Shown here: one piece after another, positions 1 through 10,701 of the stretch
How positions within the stretch are numbered: position 1 is the first letter of the stretch
Layout: the number at the start of each line of letters is the position of its first letter
Assembly (NCBI GenBank): GCA_020744425.1
Contig: JAGMUV010000017.1
Span: forward strand, 310,001 to 374,000
Direction of reading: 5' to 3'
Length of the DNA stretch: 64,000 bases
Source: Dactylonectria macrodidyma
Taxonomy: Eukaryota > Ascomycota > Sordariomycetes > Hypocreales > Nectriaceae
Translations under genes and position numbers: made by a program
Notes under the pieces: model-generated
Seen by the model: only the letters and a program-made list of their open reading frames with translations
Databases searched by the model: none
Told to the model about the DNA's origin: nothing

Positions 1-1
1 C

Positions 2-556
2 TGTCAATTTCTTGTTGCTATCATTGGCGTTACAATCGGATTCAACCACACGCACCCAAACCCGGCCAACCCGAGTACCGACCTGGCGAACAATATCGCG
101 GCTGTGAACGCCCAAATTGCGTTTATCGCCATCTTCATTTTTTGGTTTGCATCAACTTGGGGACCCGCTTCTTGGGTCGTTGTCGGCGAGGTCTTTCCTC
201 TTCCAATCCGCTCTCGGGGAGTTGCGCTCTCTACTGCTTCCAACTGGCTTTGGAACGCCATCATTGCCCTCATAACACCTTATATGGTCCATGAAGATAA
301 GGGAAATATGAAGTCGTCCGTCTTTTTTGTGTGGGGGACACTTTGTGCCACTGCGACAGTGTTTGCATACTTGCTTGTCCCAGAGACAAAGGGACTGACT
401 CTCGAACAAGTGGACAAGATGATGGAGGAAAACACTCCCCGTACCTCGGCGAAATGGAAACCGACAACGACATTTGCTAGCGGTGCCAATACCAAGGATC
501 GCTCCCCCGACGATGGCGTTGTCGCAGAAATCGAGTACGGCGATTCTGACGTGTGA
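2..556 (+). CDS. MFS sugar (hexose) transporter, C-terminal part, cut by window start
   Basis: This is the last ~184 residues of a sugar porter of the Major Facilitator Superfamily; the frame is open from base 2 and the N-terminal half lies outside the window. Visible hallmarks are the stretch FWFASTWGPASWVVVGEVFP, typical of the TM10 region of fungal hexose transporters, then PIRSRGVALSTASNW, two further hydrophobic segments, and the closing motif PETKGLTLEQVDKM. The acidic, hydrophilic tail of about 45 residues should be cytoplasmic. The family imports hexoses by proton symport at the plasma membrane; the substrate cannot be decided from this part. It converges on the Zn2Cys6 regulator gene at 929-3417. 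Confidence 0.9.
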   Translation, partial: CQFLVAIIGVTIGFNHTHPNPANPSTDLANNIAAVNAQIAFIAIFIFWFASTWGPASWVVVGEVFPLPIRSRGVALSTASNWLWNAIIALITPYMVHEDKGNMKSSVFFVWGTLCATATVFAYLLVPETKGLTLEQVDKMMEENTPRTSAKWKPTTTFASGANTKDRSPDDGVVAEIEYGDSDV

Positions 557-928
557 AGAGTCGGGTCTCTCTACCTGCTGGGCTTTGTCTGATGAGGAGG
601 GGCGTAGGTTATTTGTTACCATTTCTCCCTGGACGCTCTTTCCTCTTGACTCTGAAAGGGTAGACTGCATATCTCGTTCCAGCGGTTACGCAGTTCAACC
701 GAGGTAGATCAGAAACACATGTCACGCTTAGTTACATATTAAAGTAGGAGGTCTTGGAGAATCAATCACTAATGCCTTTCTTTAAGTTCTGTGACTTGCA
801 TGAGAAGCAACGTGAACTGGGTAGAGAACGGACGTAGACGGGAATTTTCGAGACAAGCCAGCCGAGTCCTCCATCTAACAGTTGACTCCCCAGAAACGCG
901 CCGACGAGTCCAAAAATATATATATAAG
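557..928. other. Intergenic, between two convergent 3' ends
   Basis: The 3' ends of the sugar transporter and the regulator face each other here. Nothing else is recognisable; short open frames overlap the flanking genes and lack family features. Confidence 0.6.
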
Positions 929-3417
929 TTATCCGGGCTCCATACCAACCCACCCTGTTAATGAAAAGTCGGCATTCGCTACATCCAGCTGGTTTGCACA
1001 CTCTAACGTGTATTCATCCCAGAATAGCTGGTACCCAAGCTCATCGGAGACGTCTGGCAAAACAGCTAAAAATTCTTGTGGAAGTAATGGATCGCCACTA
1101 TCAACACGCGTCGTAATTTGTCCCACTGCTGGGTTGACATAGTCATCAGACAATTCGTTGCTACTGCGGCCGGATTGCGTTTGTAGAATATCGCCATCGT
1201 AGCTTGGGAGTGTCGGTCTAAGGATCTGTTCTAAGTAGGAACTGCTTGACTGTCGGCATGCGTGGCTGAGGTTGTCTTGGTACGAGTCGATGGCTTCGGA
1301 AAAAAGGGAGAGAATCTCGAAATAGCGCTCGGCTTGAGGGCTCAGTCTTGATAGGATCTTCAGCACCTCCCGTGATGAGACAAAGGCGATGCGCGCGTCG
1401 GAAGACAAAGCCGCAGACTGGTCAAGGAGGGAGAGGCCAAGCACTAAGCCAGCCGCGAAGATCCATGCCCTAAAAGCACATTAGCATCTGTGTCATATTG
1501 TATTTATGCACTGCAAATGACAAGGGACGGAGGAGGAGGGAGAAGGGAGAAAGAGAGGAACCTACTGCAGGATGCACATGTTTCCAAGCAAGAGATCCGA
1601 GCTAGCGGCGAGGTGGCACATTTGCACCATTAACTTCGCCGCGTCGACACACACGTGCGAAAGCTCTAGTACTTTCTGATCCTGGTTCTTCACGAGGCTG
1701 GACGTGTCTTCCTCTGGGTTCCTCGAACTTGTTTTCTGTCGTTGCAACGAGGCTGTGACATTAGACACGAGGAATTGCCTCGTCACCAGCAGCACGCCGA
1801 AATAGTAGGTGCATGCGACGTGAATATTGCCGATGGTGACTTCCCGGTGTCCAGGGCCTTGGACGGCACCATGTTCCTTTTGGATCCCTTGTCGCAGCTC
1901 TTCAGGAAGAGCCCGGGCCCAGTCGCGTAGACTCTGGAGAAAGGCCTCTGTAGTTTCCACGCCGAAGGTGTTTTCCTTGGTTAGCTTCAGGGAGATGGCC
2001 TCTAGGATGGAGCATGACTCAAAGTTGGCATTGAGTGATAGCATGCGGTGGATGGAAGGCCCCTCGATATCCTCGTCCGTCTCATAGCCTCCGAGCCGAA
2101 CATCAGGACTGCTGTTGGGCCTGCCTAGAATGGCATTGCAGATGAGGTCTAAGATCCGTAGGCTTTTCCACGCCCGCATCCTTGAGGGTGTGTCAGTATC
2201 AAAAGACTCATTAGTTCTAACATGCCTTAATGTACTTACCTTAGGCTTCTTGTTTCCAGCGGTAATGTTTTGTGAAGCTCGACTAGGTGCAGGCCGAGAA
2301 CCGTGGCCGCCTTTGAGGCGACGCCTAAGTACATGAGACCCGTGTTTCGCCGACAGGCACAGAACATGTAGAAGGCCATGAGGACGAAGTTGATCACCAT
2401 GCCTAAGCTGGGATCATGTAGCATGCCCTTGAAAGCCTTCTGCTGCGCACGAGAAAAGTAGGTCGCTGACAGACGTAGATCTGCCTCATCTTGGCCCCTG
2501 CAACGGGCTCCAATAGCAATCATAAGATCGAGGGCGACTAAGTTTTCTTGCTCTGTGCACGTCGTCAGAGTGCCCAGCGGGGACTCTTCCAGGGCTGATA
2601 TATCTAAGAGGCGGGAGACCTGCTCCTCGGTAAAGAGAAAGAGAAAACCGTTGGACTGTTGACCCAGGTGTGAGATTTCGTGGCCGAAGGCAATTCTGAC
2701 AATGGCGAGAGTTGACTTACCACGTCAAAAAAACACTGTATAAGAGCCAGCTTGTGGGCTCTATCGACCTCGGCCTCGACCTCAACGGCACTGGGCCCAG
2801 TGCTTTGGACGGCCGCTTCAAGCATCATGTGGCTCTTCTGACCTTCTGTAAAACGAGAAGACCCGGCGTGGCGTTTCAGCAACTTGCGCAGGAATTCGAG
2901 AAATGAGATGGCGGCCGTATTTCCGACGTAGACTGTTTAAAGAGGAGCTTATCAGCACGATTTTGGCATGGGAGGATAAAAGAGCGGCCATTTGTGTATC
3001 ACCTTTCTCGCCCGTCGCGCTGAGGAGCATTCGAGGGAACTGCGCGGTTGACGGGGAGGCATCTCGGTCTTTGGAGGAGACATGTCGGTCTTCAGGACAA
3101 ACAGGCCGGGTTTCTGAGCTAGGGCAGGAGGGAGGTGTCTGCAAACCGATAGACTGCTCGCGAGGTGCCAAGGGACGGAGCGTTCCTTGGGTGCTGGAAG
3201 ACGCGGACACAAAAGACTCAATAGACCGGGCGGGTCTTGCAGAAGCAAAAGGATACTGTCGACGGAGCGTGGAGAAGTTGCAAAGGTCCGCGGCTCCCTT
3301 CTTCACGCATGTTGAGCAAGGCAACTTGGAGTCGCACCGCTTCTTGGAAGCCTTGCAAGCTCCGCAAGCGCGGGCGGAGCGCTTTCGGTCCTCCGCCCGC
3401 ACCTTTGGTCGGGTCAT
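929..3417 (-). CDS. Zn2Cys6 fungal-type transcription factor
   Basis: Nuclear regulator, predicted 732 aa in five exons: 3003-3417, 2721-2932, 2240-2655, 1566-2180, 929-1469. All four intron phases match, and the joins restore typical family text such as GEK|VYVGNTAAISF and CILQ|AWIFAAGLVLG. The N-terminal binuclear cluster has Cys18, 21, 28, 34, 37 and 46 (C-x2-C-x6-C-x5-C-x2-C-x8-C) followed by a basic linker. The middle carries the fungal-specific regulatory domain (around RNTGLMYLGVASKAATVLGL). One acceptor, at 2181, is AAG rather than CAG/TAG. The gene is divergent from the permease at 3987, so it may control that gene or the decarboxylase beyond; this is inference from position. The target ligand is unknown. 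Confidence 0.88.
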
Positions 3418-3986
3418 GGCTCACCGTGCGGAGGAGGCTGGTTTTGGGGCAGGGTTATCGAGATGGTTCAAAGGTTGTCTAGTAGGTGTAGGCAAGAATG
3501 GGGGCAGCTTCCGACTAGCGGAGCGAGCGGAAGCGGGGGGTCTCACTGGGGAAACCTGGGAATACGGGGTAGGCGGAAGAGGATTGAGTGAGCGGATGCT
3601 GTCTCTTTTATCTCTCTTCCTTCAACTAGCGACATTTTGCGCTGGGGACCCCTGCTGTACCCCAGATGACCGCCGTGCGGGGATGAGGCTTAGCCCAACA
3701 CTACGTAAGTTAGGTAGCTTAGTAGAGCGTCTAAGGACGTCCTACTATCGAGCATTAACTAACAGAGTTCGTTCTAGGCCTGTCGTTCCCTGGGGCGCGG
3801 ATGTGGCCCTGAGTTGTAGTCCAAGTGTCGGCGAAAGTTGTCCACAATAGTACGTGGCATACTCCGTACGCGAGTCAATAAAGGCACGACATTTCGTCCC
3901 TGGCTCACCATGTCAGGTTCAACATCCATCATCAATTCTGACTGAAATATCTACAACATCAAGTGTCAAACACTGCAATAACCGTC
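3418..3986. promoter_or_regulatory. Shared promoter region of regulator and ACS permease
   Basis: This 569 bp gap separates two divergent start codons (3417 minus, 3987 plus), so it must hold both promoters. No convincing TATA box or palindromic CGG-N-CCG operator stood out. It contains several tracts with antisense open frames that are shadows of the regulator gene. Confidence 0.5.
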
Positions 3987-5537
3987 ATGTCGACCACCGA
4001 CACCTCTCTAGAGACCAAAAAAGGCCCCGAGGCCGACGGTGACCATATCCACGTCGAGGTCAGCCCCAACACAGCCGTTGCTGGAGATGGTGGCTTCCGT
4101 CATGCTGCTGAGCGCGGCCAAGCGGCTACCGACAAGTGAGGCTTCCCTCAACGCGTGAAAAATTTATTAAACGTGCTAATGACTTATGAATCAAGATACG
4201 GACACTCGCTGGTACAGCTGGACCCAAAAGCCGAGTCGAAGCTGCTCCTCAAGCTTGACCTCTACCTCCTCCCCACAGTTGCAATGCTGTACCTCTTCTG
4301 TTTTATCGACCGCGCCAATATCGGTGAGTAATCATAATTTATTAGCAGGCAACCAGAAAAAGTCTTGTTTGTACTGCTGCTGACTCGGCACTCAAAATTA
4401 GGAAATGCCCGCCTTGCTGGGTTCGAACAGGACTTGGGTTTGACCGGCTACGACTACAATATTGTCTTATCCGTCTTCTATGTGTCTTATATCCTCCTCG
4501 AAATCCCCAGTAACGCTGCCTGCAAGTGGATCGGACCCGGATGGTTCATCCCAGCTATCTCGTTGGCATTTGGCCTGTGCTCCGTTTTTACCGCCTTTGT
4601 CAACAACCTCTCGCAAGCATGCGGAGTCCGATTCCTGCTTGGAGCTTTTGAGGCTGGTGCCTTTCCTGGTATTGCCTACTATCTGAGCCGTTGGTACCGA
4701 CGATCCGAGCTGGCCTTCCGGTTGGCCATGTATCTGGTGATGGCCCCGATGGCCGGCGCATTTGGCGGCCTGCTTGCCTCGGCCATCTTGACACTTGACA
4801 ACTTTGGAAGCCTGACGGGGTGGCGAATGATCTTTGCCATCGAAGGTATTATTACTGTCGGCCTGTCTCTAATCGCCTTCATCACCATTACCGACCGCCC
4901 GGAGACGGCCCGCTGGCTGACCCAAGAAGAGAAAGAACTTGCGATTGCCCGCATCAAGTCTGAACGCGTGGGTACGACAGCTGTTCTCGATAAGATGGAT
5001 AAAACCAAGCTCCTCCGTGGCATCATCAACCCTGTGGTACTAGCAACAGCCTTCATCTTCTTGCTGGTCAATGTGACCGTTCAAGGCCTGGCTTTCTTTT
5101 TGCCGACCGTCGTACGGACCATCTACCCTACCTCGCCTATTGTTACGCAACAGCTCTACACCGTCCCGCCGTACCTTGTCGGTGCCTTCTTTACCGTAGT
5201 GTTCCCACTCATCAGTTGGAAGACGGATCGTCGCCAGATCATCATTGCCATGAGCGCGCCGCTTGGGATGGTTGGCTATACTATGTTTCTAGCTAGCACC
5301 GAAGCTCGAGTCAGATACGGAGCGACATTCTTGGTCACCAGCTCAGTCTTTGCCCTGGGCCCCATGACCAACGCCCAAGTGGCCGCAAATGTCATCTCGG
5401 ATACAGCAAGGAGCAGCGCTATTGGCACCACAGGTATGTTGACCATCCGTCATATATTTCTTCGCTAACCCTCTCGCCATTAAGTCATGATGGGCAACAT
5501 TGGAGGCCTCATCTCCACATGGAGCTTTCTTCCGTCC

Positions 5538-5545
5538 GACGCGCC
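5538..5545 (+). repeat. Target-site duplication, left copy (MITE)
   Basis: GACGCGCC, identical to 5958-5965. Removing the element and one copy restores the permease reading frame exactly. Confidence 0.92.
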
Positions 5546-5625
5546 CAGGCTTTCTATCCATATTCCATACTCCATACAGGCCCGTATGGAATATGGAATA
5601 TGGAATGCACCTCGTATGGAAGCTT

Positions 5626-5643
5626 ATTCCATACGTATGGAAT
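5626..5643. repeat. 18 bp palindrome inside MITE, copy 1
   Basis: ATTCCATACGTATGGAAT is a perfect palindrome; a second copy lies at 5851-5868. Together with the surrounding single TTCCATAC units it forms the subterminal repeat field of the element. Confidence 0.85.
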
Positions 5644-5850
5644 ACAAAAAATGACGTCATCTCTCACACTGCCACTATCGTAAAGAATCAGGTTTGGGAG
5701 CTCTGCAATTCAGTAATTGTACAGTGGTTTGCCTGCTGTCGGCTGCAGACAGAGCTGAGATTGAAGTATGAAACAGCATAAACGATGGGTTTGGGATCAC
5801 TCTGAAACAGACTGCAATAGCGGGGATAATATTTTCCGGAATAATCCATT

Positions 5851-5868
5851 ATTCCATACGTATGGAAT
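5851..5868. repeat. 18 bp palindrome inside MITE, copy 2
   Basis: Identical to the palindrome at 5626-5643, placed near the opposite end of the element. Confidence 0.85.
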
Positions 5869-5957
5869 ACGGACGGCCCGTATGGAATATGGAGTATGGA
5901 GTATGGAACATTCCATACTCCATCACTTATTCCATACGAGTATGGATAGAAAGCCTG

Positions 5958-5965
5958 GACGCGCC
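5958..5965 (+). repeat. Target-site duplication, right copy (MITE)
   Basis: GACGCGCC, the right-hand partner of 5538-5545. Confidence 0.92.
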
Positions 5966-6164
5966 CAACTTTCACATCGGAAATGGGCTCAACCTGGCGA
6001 CGACAAGCCTGGTCTTGATAGTGGGCTTACTGGTTTTGTTCTGGATGAAGTGGGACAATAAAAGACGAGAGGATCGTAGCGTGGAGGAGGAGATTGCCGG
6101 TATGTCCCAGGAGGAGATTCAGGATCTCGACTGGAAACACCCGGCTTTCCGCTGGCGCCCATAA

Positions 6165-7166
6165 GGCGCTGGAACGAGAGGGTTGCTGTCACATACAATG
6201 CACCCAAACGCCAGACAGGACTAAAAGTGTGGCATCTGAATGTGATGGTTGAGTTTTCATTCTTTACAATTGTTTTACCTGGTGATTTGATATACATTGG
6301 CTTTAATCAGTATGCGTGTATAGGGTGGATTCATTACGTGTTCACAATGACCTAGGATACGTAACTTGATGTGTTCTCAATTTGTCAGTCTGAACATGCC
6401 ACATTCCTGAGATGTATAAACATGTAAAGGGCTTGCCAATCTAAATTCACTGTGACTATTATTACGCCGATCGATCTGTCTCGCATACTGTCCCGCCTCC
6501 ACTCCGGTAGATGGAGGTTCGGTACTAGTTGTGATTGTTTGGCACCGGCAGCTAACGGCTGAAGCTGAGCCCATGCATGGGAGCGCTAAACTTGCGGGTG
6601 GTCAGCCACTAGAAGCTGGTGATATTGCTAGTTACTCCGCTAAGTAAATCTTATAGCACTGTACGGAGTAGAGTGCTCCAAACGTTGTTACATGCAGCTG
6701 TCGGAAGAGGCATCGGAAGACGGCCCCATCAGCTATGACTGTCATTGGGTGCATTACCCGCAGCGGTGAATTGCCTTCCGACACCCTGTAACGCTAGCTC
6801 GGAACTTGAGCCGAAAGTCAAGGGTCTACTGGTTCGGACCGACTGCAGGGATCATAACATACAAGGTTTAGCTCGAGGCGTTTCCGTTCGTCTCATTAGC
6901 AGCACACACCTGGCTTGCCTGGCTGAGGATGCCGAAATTGGCTTGTGAAGATGGGGGCAGACATGGCAGCTGAATTCGCTGTTGGCCTTTGCAGTTCTGA
7001 GAAGGATACTATTTCAACGGAATTGGCGTGTCATCATTGCAACTGCAGGTAGACAGACACCCGAGATGATGATTTTTATAGGATATGGATCTGTAGAAGT
7101 CTACCCCGTAGTGCAATGTTCCTCCACTCTGGTTAGAAGAGTCTGAAAACCCTTTCCATTGCTCTC
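6165..7166. other. Intergenic, 1 kb, nothing recognised
   Basis: This stretch separates the 3' end of the broken permease from the 3' end of the decarboxylase gene. Base composition is ordinary. No repeat or family-like reading frame was found. Confidence 0.5.
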
Positions 7167-8598
7167 TTAAGCATCTAGCTTGAGCAGTTTGATGGCGTGG
7201 TTCCTTATGAAATCCTGCTCGCTAGATTTACTCTGTTTCAGCGTCTTCACCCATTCCGCGCCTTGCTGCATCATGATGAAAGGGTAGTCGACGGAATACA
7301 AGACACGATCCTCGCCGAGAACGCTACGGTGGAACTCGAGCAAATCTGTCCAAAAGTTCCCAGTAGTCGTCTCCCAAATGTTCGTACGCCAGTACGATGA
7401 GAACGGACGCTTCATTGGAATACCTTCCCGGACCCTTCGTGCGAGCACTTGAAGTGGGAGAGACTTGTCAGCTATCTTTCTAAAACAAGGAACTGGGTCG
7501 GATCTTGTGCTTGTTACGGGGAAATGAAATTAGAGGCATACTTTCGTCAATGCGCCAAAAATCACTTGGGAGACGCTCTCCAAGGTGACCAACAATGACC
7601 TTAAGGGACGGGAAACGACTGTTCATTCATTAGCAGCGTATCCAAGCAGTAGCGGACCTATTGATGGGGCTGTGACACTCCACTTACTCAAAGACGCCGT
7701 TTGTGCATAGGCCGACTATGTGATTGGAAAGTGTCACAGCAAATTGATGGGCTGGTCCTAGCATCCACGGAGCATGCGCGAAGTCAGTCGAACGCATGAG
7801 CGGCGTTGGAGGTCTGGGGTGGAGGTAGACAGGGACGTCAAGATCAACGGCCATTTGCCAGAACACGTCATATTCCGCAGCGTCGTAATAGTAAAGAGTG
7901 TCTACGGTTTACTTGGGTTAGCCTCAGGTCCCCCCCTTTTGTTTATCATATCAGAACTGCAGGTGGCAAGGGTGTGAATTTCACGTACTGTTGTCGACAC
8001 CAGCCTGCTGAAAATCATTCAGCAGAGCTCCATGGAAACCAAGTTCCTCAACGCAGCGGCGAAGCTCAAGAGCTGCCTGTGTAGCATTGTGCATTGAAAG
8101 GGCTGCAAAAGCCCCGAACCTTACGGTATTGTTGGAGATTGTAGCGGCAATGTCGTCATTAGCTTGCGTGGCCACTCGCTCCGCAATACGAACGTCGGAA
8201 ATGCCCTGTATCCCAGGTGATGTCAATGATAAGACCATGTAGTCGACCCCCGTTTCGTCCATCCAGCGGAGCCGCTGGTTGTGGATATCGGCAAGGTTGG
8301 TAAGAAGGTCGGCGTAGGTTTGGCCTGCAGGTACGGTGCCAGGGGTCAGCATCAAGACAGAAAGGAAGAAAGGGGTCCTAGCCATGTGTACCTGGAAGAG
8401 CTGATCCGCTAATGGTGAAGAGTTGTTAGCGTCGTTTTGGTATGGAACAACCTAAACTTACATGGTCCTCTCCAACTCCGGGTATTCCAGGCTGAAAGCT
8501 TCTTCAAAAATGATGGATCCTTTTCCAGTATTATTCCATGTTTTAGCTATGGCACTGGCAACAAAAGTTCCAAAAGCTATGGTGATTGATTGCCGCAT
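7167..8598 (-). CDS. Amidohydrolase-2 family aromatic acid decarboxylase (2,3-dihydroxybenzoate decarboxylase-like)
   Basis: Predicted 361 aa from six exons: 8462-8598, 8392-8408, 7989-8324, 7688-7901, 7542-7618, 7167-7471; all phases agree. The family is a metal-dependent TIM barrel that removes the carboxyl group from hydroxybenzoates. Visible metal-site elements are FEEAFSLE near the N-terminus, VYLHPRPP, VGHLGERLPSDFWRID and YSVDYPF. The first 18 residues (MRQSITIAFGTFVASAIA) are hydrophobic and look like a signal peptide, unusual for a cytosolic decarboxylase. Exon 2 is only 17 nt, and the acceptor before exon 6 was chosen because the nearer one meets a stop. The exact substrate is not determinable. 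It lies tail-to-tail with the permease and head-to-head with the binding-protein gene. Confidence 0.82.
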
Positions 8599-9567
8599 GG
8601 TAGTTGTAAGTCAGTCGGTCTGCCTGTTCAGAGTTGTGCATGAGCTAGTTTGGTGAACCGTTTTAGGGGGAATTTGTGTACTAGAAAGAAACTTCTAGGC
8701 TCGAGGTCAGAAGTTGAGGAAGAGAGACAATACGTGGCTAACGAGTTGCGTCGAGATACTTATATTGAACTACATCTATTCTCACCGCTGTTCCATCCGT
8801 CTACATACCATTTATTTTGAGAGAGTTCAGAATATACATGCATTGGCTAGAGAAAGTCCACAAAATTCAGAGGGAATGTACGTTGCTCCCAAAGAACATC
8901 ATACTCGCAACGAATACGAAATTGACGCAAGGACCTGCCAAAACAAGATTTGAAGCTTTGACATGGCCTTCAATAAACTTTATCCGCATCCCCGACCAGC
9001 CATCCGACTGAACAGACAGGGCCGCGACACAGCCACAAGAGTGCATAGATTGATAAGCATAGAGCCTCAAGGTGAATTTGTAAGCTTAACGCGTGTCGCC
9101 GAGGCCTGAGCCACATGATTGCATGGTTCACTGAGATGGTACAGTGTGAAGCCTCGGTCAGGGAATAGGCTACGAGGAATCTAAACGAAAACTCTAAAAG
9201 AGGTTATGTGAGATAAGAGTCAAGAGCCGGTGAAAAACTTCCTATCTAGGAAAGCGCTAAGCCACATTCCACGTCGTTTGTACTCCGTTCCGGGCGGTTT
9301 GTTGCGGGCTACTGCTTGACCATAAGCATGGGACTCTAGGTCTGTCGAGTTAGTAGAGATGGACGATGCATGGGGCCTCTGACGATGTCGGAGATGGGCA
9401 TTGACAATTTGGAATGATGGTTGAGGGACAAGATGTTTGCTAAATCTCGCGAAGAACAATTTGTATATAAAGGAGAGGTATCTTGTCACTAGACCAGTAT
9501 TCCAGCTTGTCAATACCACCTCCGATATCTTCAATCACTCGCTTCTTGAACAGGCCTTATTACCTAC
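8599..9567. other. Divergent intergenic region between decarboxylase and binding-protein genes
   Basis: A gap of 969 bp that should hold both promoters. Apart from a TATA-like box upstream of the plus-strand gene, nothing distinctive was seen. Confidence 0.5.
9464..9473 (+). promoter_or_regulatory. TATA-like box upstream of binding-protein gene
   Basis: TATATAAAGG lies 95 bp before the ATG at 9568, a reasonable distance for a fungal core promoter with a short leader. It is a match to consensus only. Confidence 0.4.
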
Positions 9568-10701
9568 ATGATGATTTTCCAATCTCTTCTGCCATTGGCG
9601 CTCGTCGTCCCGATGATTGCAGCCGCGGACATCTCGCTCGGTTTCAATACTCCCCAGATCAACGAGAACAGAACCATCGATGAAATCTACCAAGCGGCAC
9701 TCGCCGAAGGTGGCGTTGTCACTTGCTGGCACGGAGGTGACGAAGTCACTCAGCAAGATGGTCTCAAGCGTGCTTTTGAGACTCGGTTCCCGGGCATGAC
9801 TCTCAATATCACTGTGAACCGTTCCAAATACCACAGTGTCAACATCGACCGCGGACTTGCTACCAACAGTCTGGAGGTTGACAGCATCATCCTGCAGGCC
9901 CTTCAAGACTACCCTCGCTGGGATCAGCAGGGCGCATTGTTGCACTACGCGCCCATCAACTACTACAATGTGTATCCGCCTTTCCGCCATATCAGGGCCG
10001 CCTACTACGGCTTTGCTGTCAATGCCTGGTCAACGGTATGGAATACCGAGAAGATTTCCAACCCCCCGAGAGAGTGGCCCGACTTCTTGAAGCCAGAGTA
10101 TAAAAACAAGCTGGTCCTCACGCATCCCAGCGATGACGACGCCATCGCCTATATCTTCGATTTGGTGTAAGTCGCCTCTTTTGTTTCAACGCAACTCTTA
10201 CTGACACGTTATAGAATGAACCAGTATGGCTACGGATGGTTTGAGGCACTTTTGAAGCAGAATCCTCGGTGGGTTCGAGGAACAGGTTCTCCCTTGGCAG
10301 TGCTGCGACAGGCCAACAGCACACAATCAGTCACATTTACCGCTGCCATTGGTTTGAGGCCTTCCGGAAGCCTGAACGCTTCTTTCCCCACCGAGGGTAA
10401 CTTCGTCAGCTGGCCTCGGTCTGCCGCCATCTTCACCAACGCCCCTCACCCAGAAGGCGCCAAGCTCTTCAGCAACTTCTTGCTCAGCGACGAGTTCCAG
10501 CTGCAGTCGGCACAGTGGAGCGCCCGCAGGGATATCCCGGTGCCCGGCGGCTATCCTGGTATTTTGGAGGTGAACAGCACTAATTCAGCCGAGTATTCGC
10601 GATTCATGGCAGACCGGGGACGAGTCGAGGCTCTCAGGATGCTCTTTGAGGACAAGATCGGTATGCCACAGGGTCCCAGCCCGCTGGTTGATAACTTGTA
10701 A
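9568..10701 (+). CDS. Secreted bacterial-type periplasmic solute-binding protein (type 2 fold)
   Basis: Two exons, 9568-10166 and 10215-10701, encode 361 aa; the join reads FDLV|MNQYGYGWFEALL. A signal peptide is evident (MMIFQSLLPLALVVPMIAAA). The mature part resembles the Fe3+/spermidine-type extracellular solute-binding proteins of bacterial ABC importers: EIYQAALAEGGVVTCWHGGD for the N-lobe, FAVNAWSTVWN and WPDFLKPEYKNKLVLTHPSD around the hinge, and APHPEGAKLFSNFLLSDEFQ in the C-terminal part. Fungi have no matching ABC importer, so the protein presumably acts alone outside the cell, perhaps sequestering a metal or small ligand. Several N-x-S/T sites suit secretion. The family occurs scattered in plant-associated fungi and may derive from bacteria; that is inference. 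Confidence 0.85.

Larger units (their letters stand above)
5546..5957. mobile_element. 412 bp hAT-type MITE
   Basis: A non-coding element with perfect 17 bp terminal inverted repeats (CAGGCTTTCTATCCATA at the left, its complement at 5941-5957), flanked by the 8 bp duplication GACGCGCC at 5538-5545 and 5958-5965. Termini starting CAG with 8 bp duplication are the hAT pattern. The interior is crowded with short TTCCATAC / GTATGGAA units in both orientations, including two copies of an 18 bp palindrome, as expected of subterminal transposase-binding sites. No transposase is encoded, so it must have been moved in trans. Its ends differ from those of the hAT element at 18899-29947, so that one is probably not its parent. 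Confidence 0.9.
3987..6164 (+). pseudogene. MFS permease, anion:cation symporter (Dal5-like) family, disrupted by MITE
   Basis: Before insertion the gene would have had four exons (3987-4135, 4196-4323, 4402-5433, 5485-6164 minus the element) encoding 522 aa. Family signs are FCFIDRANIGNARLAG, the ACS signature RFLLGAFEAGAFPG, SRWYRR and about twelve membrane segments. A 412 bp hAT-type MITE with 8 bp duplication sits in codon 457, in the extracytoplasmic loop before TM12. Read straight through, translation stops at 5654 after 35 element-derived residues, giving a 492 aa product lacking TM12 and the acidic C-terminal tail. The lost 65 codons remain intact at 5966-6164. Members import allantoate, nicotinate, biotin or phenolic acids. 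Whether the truncated protein still functions is unknown. Confidence 0.87.

Noticed and set aside
2903..3850. 315-codon plus-strand open frame
   Set aside because: It is the antisense shadow of the first exon of the Zn2Cys6 regulator, with biased composition; the minus-strand cluster and spliced frame explain the region.
5546..5957. MITE as a deletion derivative of the hAT element at 18899
   Set aside because: Their terminal repeats share only the first few bases (CAGG) and the interiors are unrelated, so they belong to different families.
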